From the NCBI GenBank assembly GCA_002310035.1, contig DBYC01000087.1:13245-29417 (forward strand): a DNA stretch of 16,173 bases, given 5' to 3'. Every line of letters starts with the position of its first letter. The stretch's first letter is position 1. The position numbers and the translations under genes are program-made. Origin of the DNA: a bacterium UBP6_UBA1196 (GTDB taxonomy: Bacteria; UBP6; UBA1177). Shown one piece after another: positions 1-6,964 of this stretch. The notes beneath the pieces are model-generated. The model saw nothing but the letters and a program-made list of their open reading frames with translations, had not been told where the DNA came from and did not search any database.

Positions 1-29
1 CGGCTGCTGAAGAAGCTCCGGCTGAATAA
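1..29 (+). CDS. C-terminal tail of an upstream gene (partial)
   Basis: Reading from base 3, the plus strand encodes Ala-Ala-Glu-Glu-Ala-Pro-Ala-Glu and then TAA at 27-29. It is followed within 25 bases by a strong intrinsic terminator, as expected for the end of a real transcription unit. Ala/Glu/Pro-rich tails occur on many bacterial proteins, so the product cannot be identified from eight residues. The gene converges on the guanylyltransferase gene that ends at 122. Confidence 0.5.
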
Positions 30-53
30 GCAAATTAAAAAATTCAATTTTTG

Positions 54-96
54 CCCTGTTTCTGAAACTTCGGTTTTTGAGACAGGGTTTTTTTTT
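54..96 (+). terminator. Rho-independent terminator of the upstream plus-strand gene
   Basis: An inverted repeat pairs CCCTGTTTCTGAAA (from 54) with TTTTTGAGACAGGG (ending 87), mostly perfectly with one or two wobble or mismatched positions, and is followed directly by nine T residues (88-96). It lies between two convergent genes. The A-rich stretch just before the stem might give weaker activity for the minus strand as well. Confidence 0.85.
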
Positions 97-121
97 GCCC
101 TTTTATTTTTAAGTTTGATTT

Positions 122-1174
122 TCAGATAAGTTTTTCAAGATCGTTTTTCGCCAGAAATTCTGTGATTTCGCGCATTCTGGCATGATCGTCCAAAGAAGCG
201 GAAAAAACGGCATCTTCCGTCATAACAAGCAGTTCGCGTTTTTTGTTGAAAAGGACCGCCTCCTTTTCGGAAAGGTTTACCGCAAGCGAGTTTTCACAAT
301 CAATAAAATGGACTCTTCCGGTTTTCGCGTTGCCGCGGCTGTCTTTCGGCAGCAGGTCGTAGTATGCGAGCCAGCTTCCGACATCGTTCCAGCCGAAATT
401 TCCGGCGACAGTGAAAATCGGATTTTTAGTCCTTTCCATGATTGCATAATCAAAAGATATTGAATTTATTGATGAATAAAGACTTTCTTCAGGCAGTTCA
501 AAAGATTTTGACGAAGCCAGCTTTTCATAAGTGTCGGGGGTCAGATTCCGGAATTCATTCAGCATGGATCCAAGAGAAAACATAAAAATCCCGCCGTTCC
601 ATAAATAATTTCCGCTTTCCACGAATTTTTCCGCCTTTTCAAGACACGGTTTTTCCTCGAAAGATGCGACTTTGAAGATCCCGTTTCCGACAGCTTCCCC
701 TTTTTTTATGTATCCGAATCCGGTTTCCGGGTATGCCGGCTCGATTCCTATCGTGCCGATGCAGTCAGTGTTTTTTTCAAGAAAATCGAGCCCTTTCCTC
801 ACCTGCTTCCTGAAATTTTCTTCGTCCGCGACATAGTGGTCGGACGGCAGGACAAGCACAGCGCGATCTTCGTTTACCGCCGATTTTATTGAAAAAAGCG
901 CAAGCGCTATGCACGGCGCGGTATTTCTGCCGCACGGTTCGTAAATCACCTTGACCTGATCGTATTTAGCCGCATCGCGCCCGATTTCACCGCGCTGCTT
1001 CAAAGAAGATACTATTGTTATGTCTTCAGCCATAGGCAGGATTCTTTCGACCGTTTCGGCAAGCAGGGTCTTTTCAGAAAAAAGCGAAAGGCTCTGTTTC
1101 GCTCTTTTTTCCCTCGAAAGCGGCCAGAACCTTTTGCCGCTGCCGCCGGCCATTATCACAACAGAAAGTTTCAT
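122..1174 (-). CDS. manC: Mannose-1-phosphate guanylyltransferase (GDP-mannose pyrophosphorylase), stand-alone form
   Basis: Predicted cytosolic enzyme that makes GDP-mannose from mannose-1-phosphate and GTP. The 350-residue product starts with the nucleotidyltransferase signature (GGSGKRFWPLSREKRAKQ region, residues 10-27; the family's PKQ reads AKQ here, with the Lys kept). It continues with PSDHYV (110-115), TGFGYI (151-156), FEEKP (172-176), WNGGIFMF (192-199), FDYAIMER (241-248) and GWNDVGSW (261-268), all typical of the family. The length fits a single-domain enzyme; bifunctional ManC/AlgA proteins are about 470-480 residues with a C-terminal isomerase cupin. Here that cupin is encoded by the preceding gene, whose stop overlaps this start (ATGA, 1171-1174), suggesting translational coupling. 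A GGGAG ribosome-binding site precedes the start. It is the last gene of a four-gene minus-strand operon. Confidence 0.93.
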   Translation of the reverse strand: MKLSVVIMAGGSGKRFWPLSREKRAKQSLSLFSEKTLLAETVERILPMAEDITIVSSLKQRGEIGRDAAKYDQVKVIYEPCGRNTAPCIALALFSIKSAVNEDRAVLVLPSDHYVADEENFRKQVRKGLDFLEKNTDCIGTIGIEPAYPETGFGYIKKGEAVGNGIFKVASFEEKPCLEKAEKFVESGNYLWNGGIFMFSLGSMLNEFRNLTPDTYEKLASSKSFELPEESLYSSINSISFDYAIMERTKNPIFTVAGNFGWNDVGSWLAYYDLLPKDSRGNAKTGRVHFIDCENSLAVNLSEKEAVLFNKKRELLVMTEDAVFSASLDDHARMREITEFLAKNDLEKLI

Positions 1175-1935
1175 TGCTTGATTCTCCCGTAAATGTCTTC
1201 GATCCTTTCGATATCGTCTTCGCCGAGATAACTTCCGAGCTGGAGTTCAACAATGACCATCGACGAATCTTCTGTTTCGGCACGGTGTTTTTCATGCTTC
1301 GGGATAGTGAAGACAAGCCCTTTTTCCGCTTTGAACCTGCGGTCACCGATAACGACAAAACCGCTCCCCTCAGCAATCATCCATGTTTCGCTTCTGAATT
1401 TATGCGTCTGCAGGCTCAATTTCTGGTGCGGCTCGACAAAAATGTGTTTTATTTTGTAATCTTCGGCATTTACAAGAGTTTTCCACCATCCCCATGGTCT
1501 CGTATCAAACGATTTGGTGTTGACGACTCTGTGAGTGTAGAAATCGCAGAGTTCACCAAGCGAGAATTTCGCAATATTGCATTCTGAGCAGTTGAGACCA
1601 TTGATATTCTCAATTAAACCGGCATATTTTTCTTTCAAGTCAAAATCGAAAGAATAAAAGACAAACTGCCGGAAAAACGCTCTGTTGACAAACGGCAGGA
1701 ATGAAAAAGTGTGGAGCGCATCGAAAGAATTTATATCGGTTTTTGTTTCCGAGCAGAGTTTTTCAATGTCGCGGATCGAAAGATCTTTGATATCCAAAGC
1801 CGAAATATCAAGCATTTCAGCGTAAAAACCTTCTCTCGAATTTATTTCAGAAACAAATTCCCGAATAAAATCGACCGTAAATTTCGAACCGTCCGTAAAT
1901 TCATTCGCAGCCTGGGTAACAAAAAGAATTTTCAT
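1171..1935 (-). CDS. Cupin phosphomannose-isomerase (type II)-like protein with a distinct N-terminal domain
   Basis: The C-terminal half (about residues 145-250 of 254) matches the type II mannose-6-phosphate isomerase cupin: RPWGWWKTL, then LSLQTHKFRSETW (173-185), IPKHEKHR (211-218) and LGSYLGEDDIERIEDIYGR. His178, Glu183 and a later His are in place. The second His of the usual HxH is Phe180 and the residue after the Glu is Thr; I recall aromatic variants at the first of these positions in short family members, so loss of activity is not implied. Residues 1-143 are not the usual guanylyltransferase domain. They begin MKILFVTQAA and read like a degenerate N-terminal lobe of a GT4-type glycosyltransferase (inference). 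A GAGG ribosome-binding site lies just before the start, 14 bases after the previous gene. The likely role is mannose-6-phosphate/fructose-6-phosphate conversion feeding the next gene; a binding or regulatory role is possible. Confidence 0.75.
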   Translation of the reverse strand: MKILFVTQAANEFTDGSKFTVDFIREFVSEINSREGFYAEMLDISALDIKDLSIRDIEKLCSETKTDINSFDALHTFSFLPFVNRAFFRQFVFYSFDFDLKEKYAGLIENINGLNCSECNIAKFSLGELCDFYTHRVVNTKSFDTRPWGWWKTLVNAEDYKIKHIFVEPHQKLSLQTHKFRSETWMIAEGSGFVVIGDRRFKAEKGLVFTIPKHEKHRAETEDSSMVIVELQLGSYLGEDDIERIEDIYGRIKQ

Positions 1936-1949
1936 TTATCCTCACAAAA

Positions 1950-2807
1950 TCAAAAACATGAATATTTTTCATCATATCTCCTGCACCAGTCATCGCTTTC
2001 GCAGCTTTTCATCACGCAGTTGGAATCCTTGCATTCGTATAAACCGGATTTGGGGCAGTCGGTGTCAGTCTGGCATGCAGGTGTGCATATTTTCAAGGTT
2101 TTTCCTGAATATTCCTGCGGCAGGCACTTATAACCGCTCGGATACATCGAAGCTTCACATTCCGCATCGCTCAGGCATCCGGTAAATACGCACAATCCGT
2201 TTTCACATTTGTTGTTGTCTAAATCGTTGGCATACTGCGTAGAGCCATCTCCGTAAAGATTGCAGTCCGCAACATCCGAGCATGTCGGCGTGCATTCCGG
2301 ATAACCGTAAGCACCGTTTTTGTTGCAGCGGTAAACCCTGCCGGTATACGCGGTAACATTGCCATATACTTCGTCGCATTCGGCATCGCTCAGACAGCCG
2401 AGATAGACACATTTGCCGTTTTCGCACTTATAGTTGTCTTCATCGTATATCACATTTGAGGTTACCGTAACGCAGTCGGAAGCTTTTGTGCAGGCATACT
2501 GGCAGAATTTTGCGGCAGGCGGCTCCTCATTCTGCTGCGGTTCATCGGAATTTTCTTCTGGACTTTCGTCTGAATCCGGCTGTTCCGGAGATTCTTCCGG
2601 GTCCGGATCGTTGTCAGAATCTGTCTGTTCTGCCGGCTCTGCGGTATCGCCGGAATCCGGCTGTTCTGCTTCTTCCGCTGTATCGGCAGAGTCCGCCGGA
2701 TCTGACTGAGTTTCATTCTCTTTCTGTCCCAACTTACTGCTGCCATCACCGCACGAAACAACAAAAATCATCAAAAAACTTAATAAAAAAAGTGCTTTTT
2801 TCATCAT
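1950..2807 (-). CDS. Cysteine-rich lipoprotein with three eight-cysteine modules
   Basis: No named family recognised. Residues 1-18 are a signal peptide ending in the lipobox VVSC, so Cys19 should be lipidated. Residues 20-98 form a low-complexity linker rich in Asp, Glu, Ser and Pro with imperfect EQPDS repeats. Residues 102-284 contain 24 cysteines in three tandem modules with the same order: C, 3 residues, C, 5, C, variable, C, 4, C, 4, C, 5, C, variable, C. The LSDAEC and CENG motifs recur. This suggests a disulfide-stabilised surface or periplasmic rod or binding domain. The start ATG at 2807 overlaps the stop of the preceding gene; a second ATG follows directly (MMKK), and either could be used. 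It lies in an operon between a CAP-domain lipoprotein and the mannose genes. Confidence 0.85.
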   Translation of the reverse strand: MMKKALFLLSFLMIFVVSCGDGSSKLGQKENETQSDPADSADTAEEAEQPDSGDTAEPAEQTDSDNDPDPEESPEQPDSDESPEENSDEPQQNEEPPAAKFCQYACTKASDCVTVTSNVIYDEDNYKCENGKCVYLGCLSDAECDEVYGNVTAYTGRVYRCNKNGAYGYPECTPTCSDVADCNLYGDGSTQYANDLDNNKCENGLCVFTGCLSDAECEASMYPSGYKCLPQEYSGKTLKICTPACQTDTDCPKSGLYECKDSNCVMKSCESDDWCRRYDEKYSCF

Positions 2808-4024
2808 TTCAACTCAAACCAGTATTGATAATCTTTTGAAACATTGTCTATAATTATATTCCGAACCGTAACATTGTATTTTCTGTTGTACTCGATTCCC
2901 GAAGCCAGCCAGCTTACATTGTTCGGAATTCCGATTCCGTCGGTATCAGTCTTCAAACTGCTGACAGATATCGTTTTATTGTTGGTCGAATCGATTATCG
3001 CGATCGCCACTCCTCCTAAATTGATGCCCGATGCATTGCTGAATTTGTTCGATTTGTCCTTCAGAACGCTGAACGACATTCTGATGTTACTGCCGGGATA
3101 AAGCTCTTTCGGATAATTTTCGAAAGGATAGGCGACAAAATCGATCTTTAGGTTGGAAACATTGGGTTTGTCGTCGTGGACGACTTTCACCGCCGCTCCG
3201 ATGACAAAGATCCCGTTGCCGTCGGTATAGTCGGCGCGTCCGAACGAAATATGGCCGAGCCACGGGTCGAGGAACCAGCGTCTGTGACCGATAGAATCGA
3301 CATTTTTGTCGATCATAAAACCGTCGACTATTGCCGCGCTGTCGGTCGTGGAAATGTCCTGATTTTTCGCCCATGAGACATGGATGTTGCTCGAATGGCA
3401 GCCGTCGTAAGCCTCCTGCGACCAGCAGTCCCACGATTTCGGCGGTTCATGACTCAACTGAAGAGTCCCTCCTTCGATATTGTTCGCCGCGATAATAAGA
3501 GAACATTCCGCAGTGATCTTATCGCCTTCGGTACTGTAAACGACCGCCGGCAGACCGTGGATCGCGCGAAGTTCGTTGAGCCTGTCAAGAACTTTCTGCT
3601 TCTCTTTGTCTGACGGATTTCCCGAAATGCACGATTCGACATCGGGCAGCGAAGCATAGACAGCACCGTCATCGTTGTTTCCGTCAGGTTCTTCATCGTT
3701 TTCGTTCCCGTCGGGATCTTCGATGTCTTCGTCGTCAAAATCCTGATTCCCGTCCTCATCATCAGGGAGATTTGAATTGTCGTCGCCGTCTGACCCGCCG
3801 TGATTTCCGTTTCCGCCGCCTGTTCCTGCACCGGGTCTCGGAACATCGTTGTCGGAATGTCCCTGCCTGTCGGAATCGTTGTCGTTGACCTCAGATTCCT
3901 GGGAATTTTCCGAATCGTTACCGTAATCGTCGGTATAATCATAGACATTGTCAGATTTTCCGTTGTCGCATCCCGCGAACATCAGCGGCAATGCCAAAAA
4001 CAGGATATAAAACATTTTTTTCAT
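2804..4024 (-). CDS. CAP/SCP-domain lipoprotein with long acidic linker
   Basis: The signal peptide ends in the lipobox MFAGC (Cys19). The linker (about 20-125) is rich in Asp, Asn, Glu, Gly and Ser. Residues 143-285 resemble the CAP (cysteine-rich secretory/PR-1) fold: VLDRLNELRAIHGLPAV, then AAN, LSHEPP (His192), SSNIH, and DSIGHRRWFLDPWLGHISFG (His247), which hold the two conserved histidines. Residues 290-406 look like a beta-sandwich domain without a clear family. Bacterial CAP proteins are extracellular, often of unknown substrate, with lipid, peptide or cell-wall roles proposed. Asp follows the lipidated Cys, which in E. coli would favour inner-membrane retention; whether that rule applies here is unknown. 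GGAGGT at 4031-4036 lies 7 bases before the ATG. It is the first gene of the minus-strand operon. Confidence 0.88.
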   Translation of the reverse strand: MKKMFYILFLALPLMFAGCDNGKSDNVYDYTDDYGNDSENSQESEVNDNDSDRQGHSDNDVPRPGAGTGGGNGNHGGSDGDDNSNLPDDEDGNQDFDDEDIEDPDGNENDEEPDGNNDDGAVYASLPDVESCISGNPSDKEKQKVLDRLNELRAIHGLPAVVYSTEGDKITAECSLIIAANNIEGGTLQLSHEPPKSWDCWSQEAYDGCHSSNIHVSWAKNQDISTTDSAAIVDGFMIDKNVDSIGHRRWFLDPWLGHISFGRADYTDGNGIFVIGAAVKVVHDDKPNVSNLKIDFVAYPFENYPKELYPGSNIRMSFSVLKDKSNKFSNASGINLGGVAIAIIDSTNNKTISVSSLKTDTDGIGIPNNVSWLASGIEYNRKYNVTVRNIIIDNVSKDYQYWFELK

Positions 4025-4049
4025 GGCGAAACCTCCAAAAAAACGGACT

Positions 4050-4078
4050 ATTATATTTATTTATTGAAAAAATCCTAA
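4050..4078 (-). promoter_or_regulatory. Predicted sigma-70 promoter of the CAP-lipoprotein/mannose operon
   Basis: On the minus strand a perfect TATAAT (4055-4050) lies about 25 bases upstream of the start codon. Seventeen bases before it is TTAGGA (4078-4073), a weak -35 match with three of six consensus bases. Transcription would begin near 4042 and give a short leader carrying the GGAGG ribosome-binding site. Confidence 0.5.
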
Positions 4079-4104
4079 TAAAAAAAGCAGCGGAAAAACA
4101 GTAC

Positions 4105-4132
4105 TTGATTTTAAAATCATGCGGATTAAGAT
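4105..4132 (+). promoter_or_regulatory. Candidate promoter of the protease operon
   Basis: TTGATT (4105-4110), a 16-base spacer and TAAGAT (4127-4132) make a plausible sigma-70 promoter about 110 bases upstream of the protease start. An overlapping GATAAT (4130-4135) would give a 19-base spacer. The -35 overlaps a 12-base palindrome (4107-4118). The match is moderate and other AT-rich starts are possible. Confidence 0.35.
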
Positions 4133-4156
4133 AATTGGTTTTTTCGTGCTTTGCAG

Positions 4157-4183
4157 AAAATGCCGATTTTATTGGCGTTTTTT
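4157..4183 (+). promoter_or_regulatory. Leader hairpin followed by a T run (possible attenuator)
   Basis: AAAATGCCGA (4157-4166) pairs with TTGGCGTTTT (4172-4181) around a five-base loop, a ten-pair stem with two G-U wobbles, and T residues continue to 4183. It has the shape of a weak intrinsic terminator but sits in the presumed 5' leader of the protease gene rather than after a gene. The rest of the leader to 4228 is very U-rich. Function is inferred only. Confidence 0.35.
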
Positions 4184-4241
4184 ATAAGGCATTGTTTTTG
4201 CTTAGATTTTTTGTTTTTTGTTTTTATAAAAGGAGGAGGAA

Positions 4242-6914
4242 ATGCCCTGCTTGAGAAAAGTTTTGATCTCTTTTCTGCTTTGTTTTTCGTTTGTTCTTTC
4301 GGCTGAGAATACAGAGTTCGAAAAACCTGTTTTGGGTAAACTTATCGAAAGAAACGGTTTTCTTTACGACACTTTTTACTACAGCATGGACGGCGAGCCG
4401 CAGTATCTCTTGCAGAAATACGACGAAATCGCGATCCCGCATTCTGTCAATCTGAACTCGCTGAACGGACTTGAATTTAACGGAATCAAAATTTCCGACA
4501 TGATTTCGGAAGTTACTTACGATGCAAACAATTTTCGTGCTTTCAAAATAAAACTTGACGAATTTGACCGCAAAAACTGGCTGCAGGTACGCAACATCCT
4601 TGCAAAAGACGGCGTTGCGGCATGGCCTGTCCTGACTTATCACGCCATAAATTCGCCCATCGTCCTTGACGGCACGATCACAGTCGTTTTTTCCAAATAT
4701 ACAAGTGTCGAGGAACGCGAAAAGACTCTTGAGATTTTCGGTCTTAAAGTCGTTGAAACCGATGAAGACCTGAATCTCTATTCAGTTCAGCTTCCTGCCG
4801 GCACGGATCCTTTCGCTATCTGCAACGCGCTTTTCGAAAGACGCCTTGTCAAATGGGCTCAGCCGAACTGGATGTGGCATATGATACCGCTCTCAACAAC
4901 TCCCAACGACACATATTTCAGTAAGCAGTGGCATTTGAAGCAGATCAATGCACCTGAAGCATGGGACGTAGAGACTGCCGCAAACAAGGATGTCAGAATC
5001 GCGATCGTCGATACAGGTGTCGATCTTACCCACCCTGACCTTAATGTCCTTAAAAATCTCGGCAGGGACTACATCGGCAAACTCGGCGGTGCCCCGCACA
5101 CAACAAATAACACCTATAATGACATTTTAAACGGCGTTCCGCACGGAACGGCCTGTGCAGGTCTTGCCGCAGCAAAAACGAACAACGGAATGGGAGTTTC
5201 AGCAACATGCTGGGGATGCCCTATAATCCCTATAAGGCTTATCGGCAGTCAGTATGAGCAGCCCAGCAGCTACACTGCTTACAAAGATGCTTTGAAATAT
5301 GCTGTTGACAGCGGCGCGTGGGTCGTCAGCAACAGCTGGGGAGCAAACGACTGCAGCAAGTGGAATCAAGATCAAAGTCAATGTCTCTCCTGTGCCACTG
5401 TTCCGAAAGACAACCAGAGTATCGAAGCTGTTGACTACGGCAAAACAAAAGGAAGAAACGGCAAAGGAACGATTTTCCTCTGGGCGGCAGGCAACTCGCA
5501 CTGCAACACAAATTTGAACAGCTTCCTTAAAAGTGACGACCTCCTTGTTGTAAGCGCACTTGAAAACGGCGACAAACTGTCAGGTTATTCGAACTATGGT
5601 GCTGAAATCGATATTTCGGCAGGCGGCGGCGGATTAGTAAGCGGAATGTTGAGCACGACCGACATTCAGGGATTGAGCAGCGGTTACGCATGTGATAACA
5701 GTCAATATTGCGGGAATCTTGACGAAAACGGCGACTATACAAACAGAATGAACGGAACCAGCGCGGCTACACCTGTTGCGGCAGGTGCTGTGGCTTTAAT
5801 GCTTGCGGCAAATCCCGATCTCTCTTTCGACGGCGCGATGAAGTGCATAAAATCGCAGGCTCGCAAACCTTCAACCAGCTGCACTGAAGGCTCATGGACA
5901 ATGCAGAGCGATCCGTATGTCACGGACGGTGCCAAAGAGCACTCGCCGTGCTTTGGATTCGGTATAGTCGATGCTCATGCGATGGTCGTCGGAGCGAAGG
6001 AAGGTTCGTGCGGAAAATGTATAGCGACCTCTTCGATCGACGGATGCTACGGAAAGTATGCAGGCAGAGACGACGACTGCGACGGTGAAATCGATAACAA
6101 GGAAGAGTGTAACAACGGCGGAAAAGGCAAGGCGGGCGACACCTGCACCACTGCGACAGACTGCATAAATGTAGGCACGAATCCTAAATGCATCACCGGC
6201 GAAGGCTATAACGGCGGCTACTGCTCGGCAAGCTGCTCAACTACAGCAGACTGCTACAACGGCGGCAAAAACAAAGTCGAATGTTATAAAGGTCAGTGCA
6301 TAGCCAGCTGCAAATTCAACGATATCCGCTCAGGATATGCGTGCATCGGCAACAAAATCCTTCCTGTCGGCACCGAAGTCGAAGCAAGCTGCGGCAACGA
6401 AACCAAAGAAGAAGGCGAAAAATGCGACGGCGGATATAAATCCTGCGAGCTGATCGACAGCAGTTTCACAGGCGGAATCGCTTACTGCAATTCTCTCTGC
6501 AACGGTTACGACACAAGCACCTGCGAAGGCGGCGGCGGAAATCTCTGCGGCAACGGAAACCCCGATCCGGGCGAAGTATGCGACGGCGACACTCTTCCGT
6601 GCAGCCAGTTTGCAAGCACCCCTGCATTCGGAACGGTAAAATGCTCCAAAGACTGCTTGAGCTGGGACAAATCGGATTGCCACGACGAAAACGGAAACAG
6701 CGGCTCAGAAGAATCAGGTTCATCCGGCAACGGCGGCAATTCAGGCAACGACAACCCGAACTGCGGCAACGGCATAGTAGATCACGGCGAACAGTGCGAC
6801 GACGGCAACAGAACGGACGGCGACGGCTGCTCCGAATACTGTATGTTCGAAGACGATGATCCAGGCTCTTCGAAAAAACTCAAATCGTCGGGCTGCTCCG
6901 CGACACTTCTTTAA
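4242..6914 (+). CDS. Secreted subtilisin-like (S8) serine protease with cysteine-rich C-terminal region
   Basis: A strong ribosome-binding site (AGGAGGAGG, 4231-4239) precedes the ATG. Residues 1-21 are a type I signal peptide. Residues 22-220 look like a propeptide region (a fervidolysin-like segment near 145-210). Residues 225-585 form a subtilase domain with the full triad: Asp257 in IVDTGVDLTHPDL, His301 in HGTACAG, Ser507 in NGTSAATPVAAG, plus oxyanion Asn418 in WAAGNS. From about 590 the protein is a mosaic: DDDCDGEID (MopE-like metal-binding motif), several DxDC disulfide modules, a CGNG-type segment (769-813), a Gly/Ser/Asn linker, and a typical Myxococcus cysteine-rich repeat (841-867). 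The end reads KSSGCSATLL, a Cys motif without a following membrane helix. A likely exported endopeptidase for extracellular protein degradation or surface-protein maturation, read with the PNGase gene downstream. Confidence 0.93.
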   Translation: MPCLRKVLISFLLCFSFVLSAENTEFEKPVLGKLIERNGFLYDTFYYSMDGEPQYLLQKYDEIAIPHSVNLNSLNGLEFNGIKISDMISEVTYDANNFRAFKIKLDEFDRKNWLQVRNILAKDGVAAWPVLTYHAINSPIVLDGTITVVFSKYTSVEEREKTLEIFGLKVVETDEDLNLYSVQLPAGTDPFAICNALFERRLVKWAQPNWMWHMIPLSTTPNDTYFSKQWHLKQINAPEAWDVETAANKDVRIAIVDTGVDLTHPDLNVLKNLGRDYIGKLGGAPHTTNNTYNDILNGVPHGTACAGLAAAKTNNGMGVSATCWGCPIIPIRLIGSQYEQPSSYTAYKDALKYAVDSGAWVVSNSWGANDCSKWNQDQSQCLSCATVPKDNQSIEAVDYGKTKGRNGKGTIFLWAAGNSHCNTNLNSFLKSDDLLVVSALENGDKLSGYSNYGAEIDISAGGGGLVSGMLSTTDIQGLSSGYACDNSQYCGNLDENGDYTNRMNGTSAATPVAAGAVALMLAANPDLSFDGAMKCIKSQARKPSTSCTEGSWTMQSDPYVTDGAKEHSPCFGFGIVDAHAMVVGAKEGSCGKCIATSSIDGCYGKYAGRDDDCDGEIDNKEECNNGGKGKAGDTCTTATDCINVGTNPKCITGEGYNGGYCSASCSTTADCYNGGKNKVECYKGQCIASCKFNDIRSGYACIGNKILPVGTEVEASCGNETKEEGEKCDGGYKSCELIDSSFTGGIAYCNSLCNGYDTSTCEGGGGNLCGNGNPDPGEVCDGDTLPCSQFASTPAFGTVKCSKDCLSWDKSDCHDENGNSGSEESGSSGNGGNSGNDNPNCGNGIVDHGEQCDDGNRTDGDGCSEYCMFEDDDPGSSKKLKSSGCSATLL

Positions 6915-6964
6915 TTTGCCATTTGTTTTCTAAATAATTCACCATATTGACTGCGAGGTAAAAA

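Noticed and set aside
182..463. 93-residue open frame on the plus strand
   Set aside because: It lies wholly inside the guanylyltransferase gene on the other strand, has no ribosome-binding site and no recognisable features.
4107..4118. Perfect palindrome GATTTTAAAATC as an operator
   Set aside because: It is short, made of A/T except its ends, and such palindromes arise often in AT-rich intergenic DNA; noted only in the promoter entry.
4224..4643. 139-residue open frame on the minus strand
   Set aside because: It overlaps the signal peptide and propeptide region of the protease antisense; its composition reflects the reverse of the real gene.
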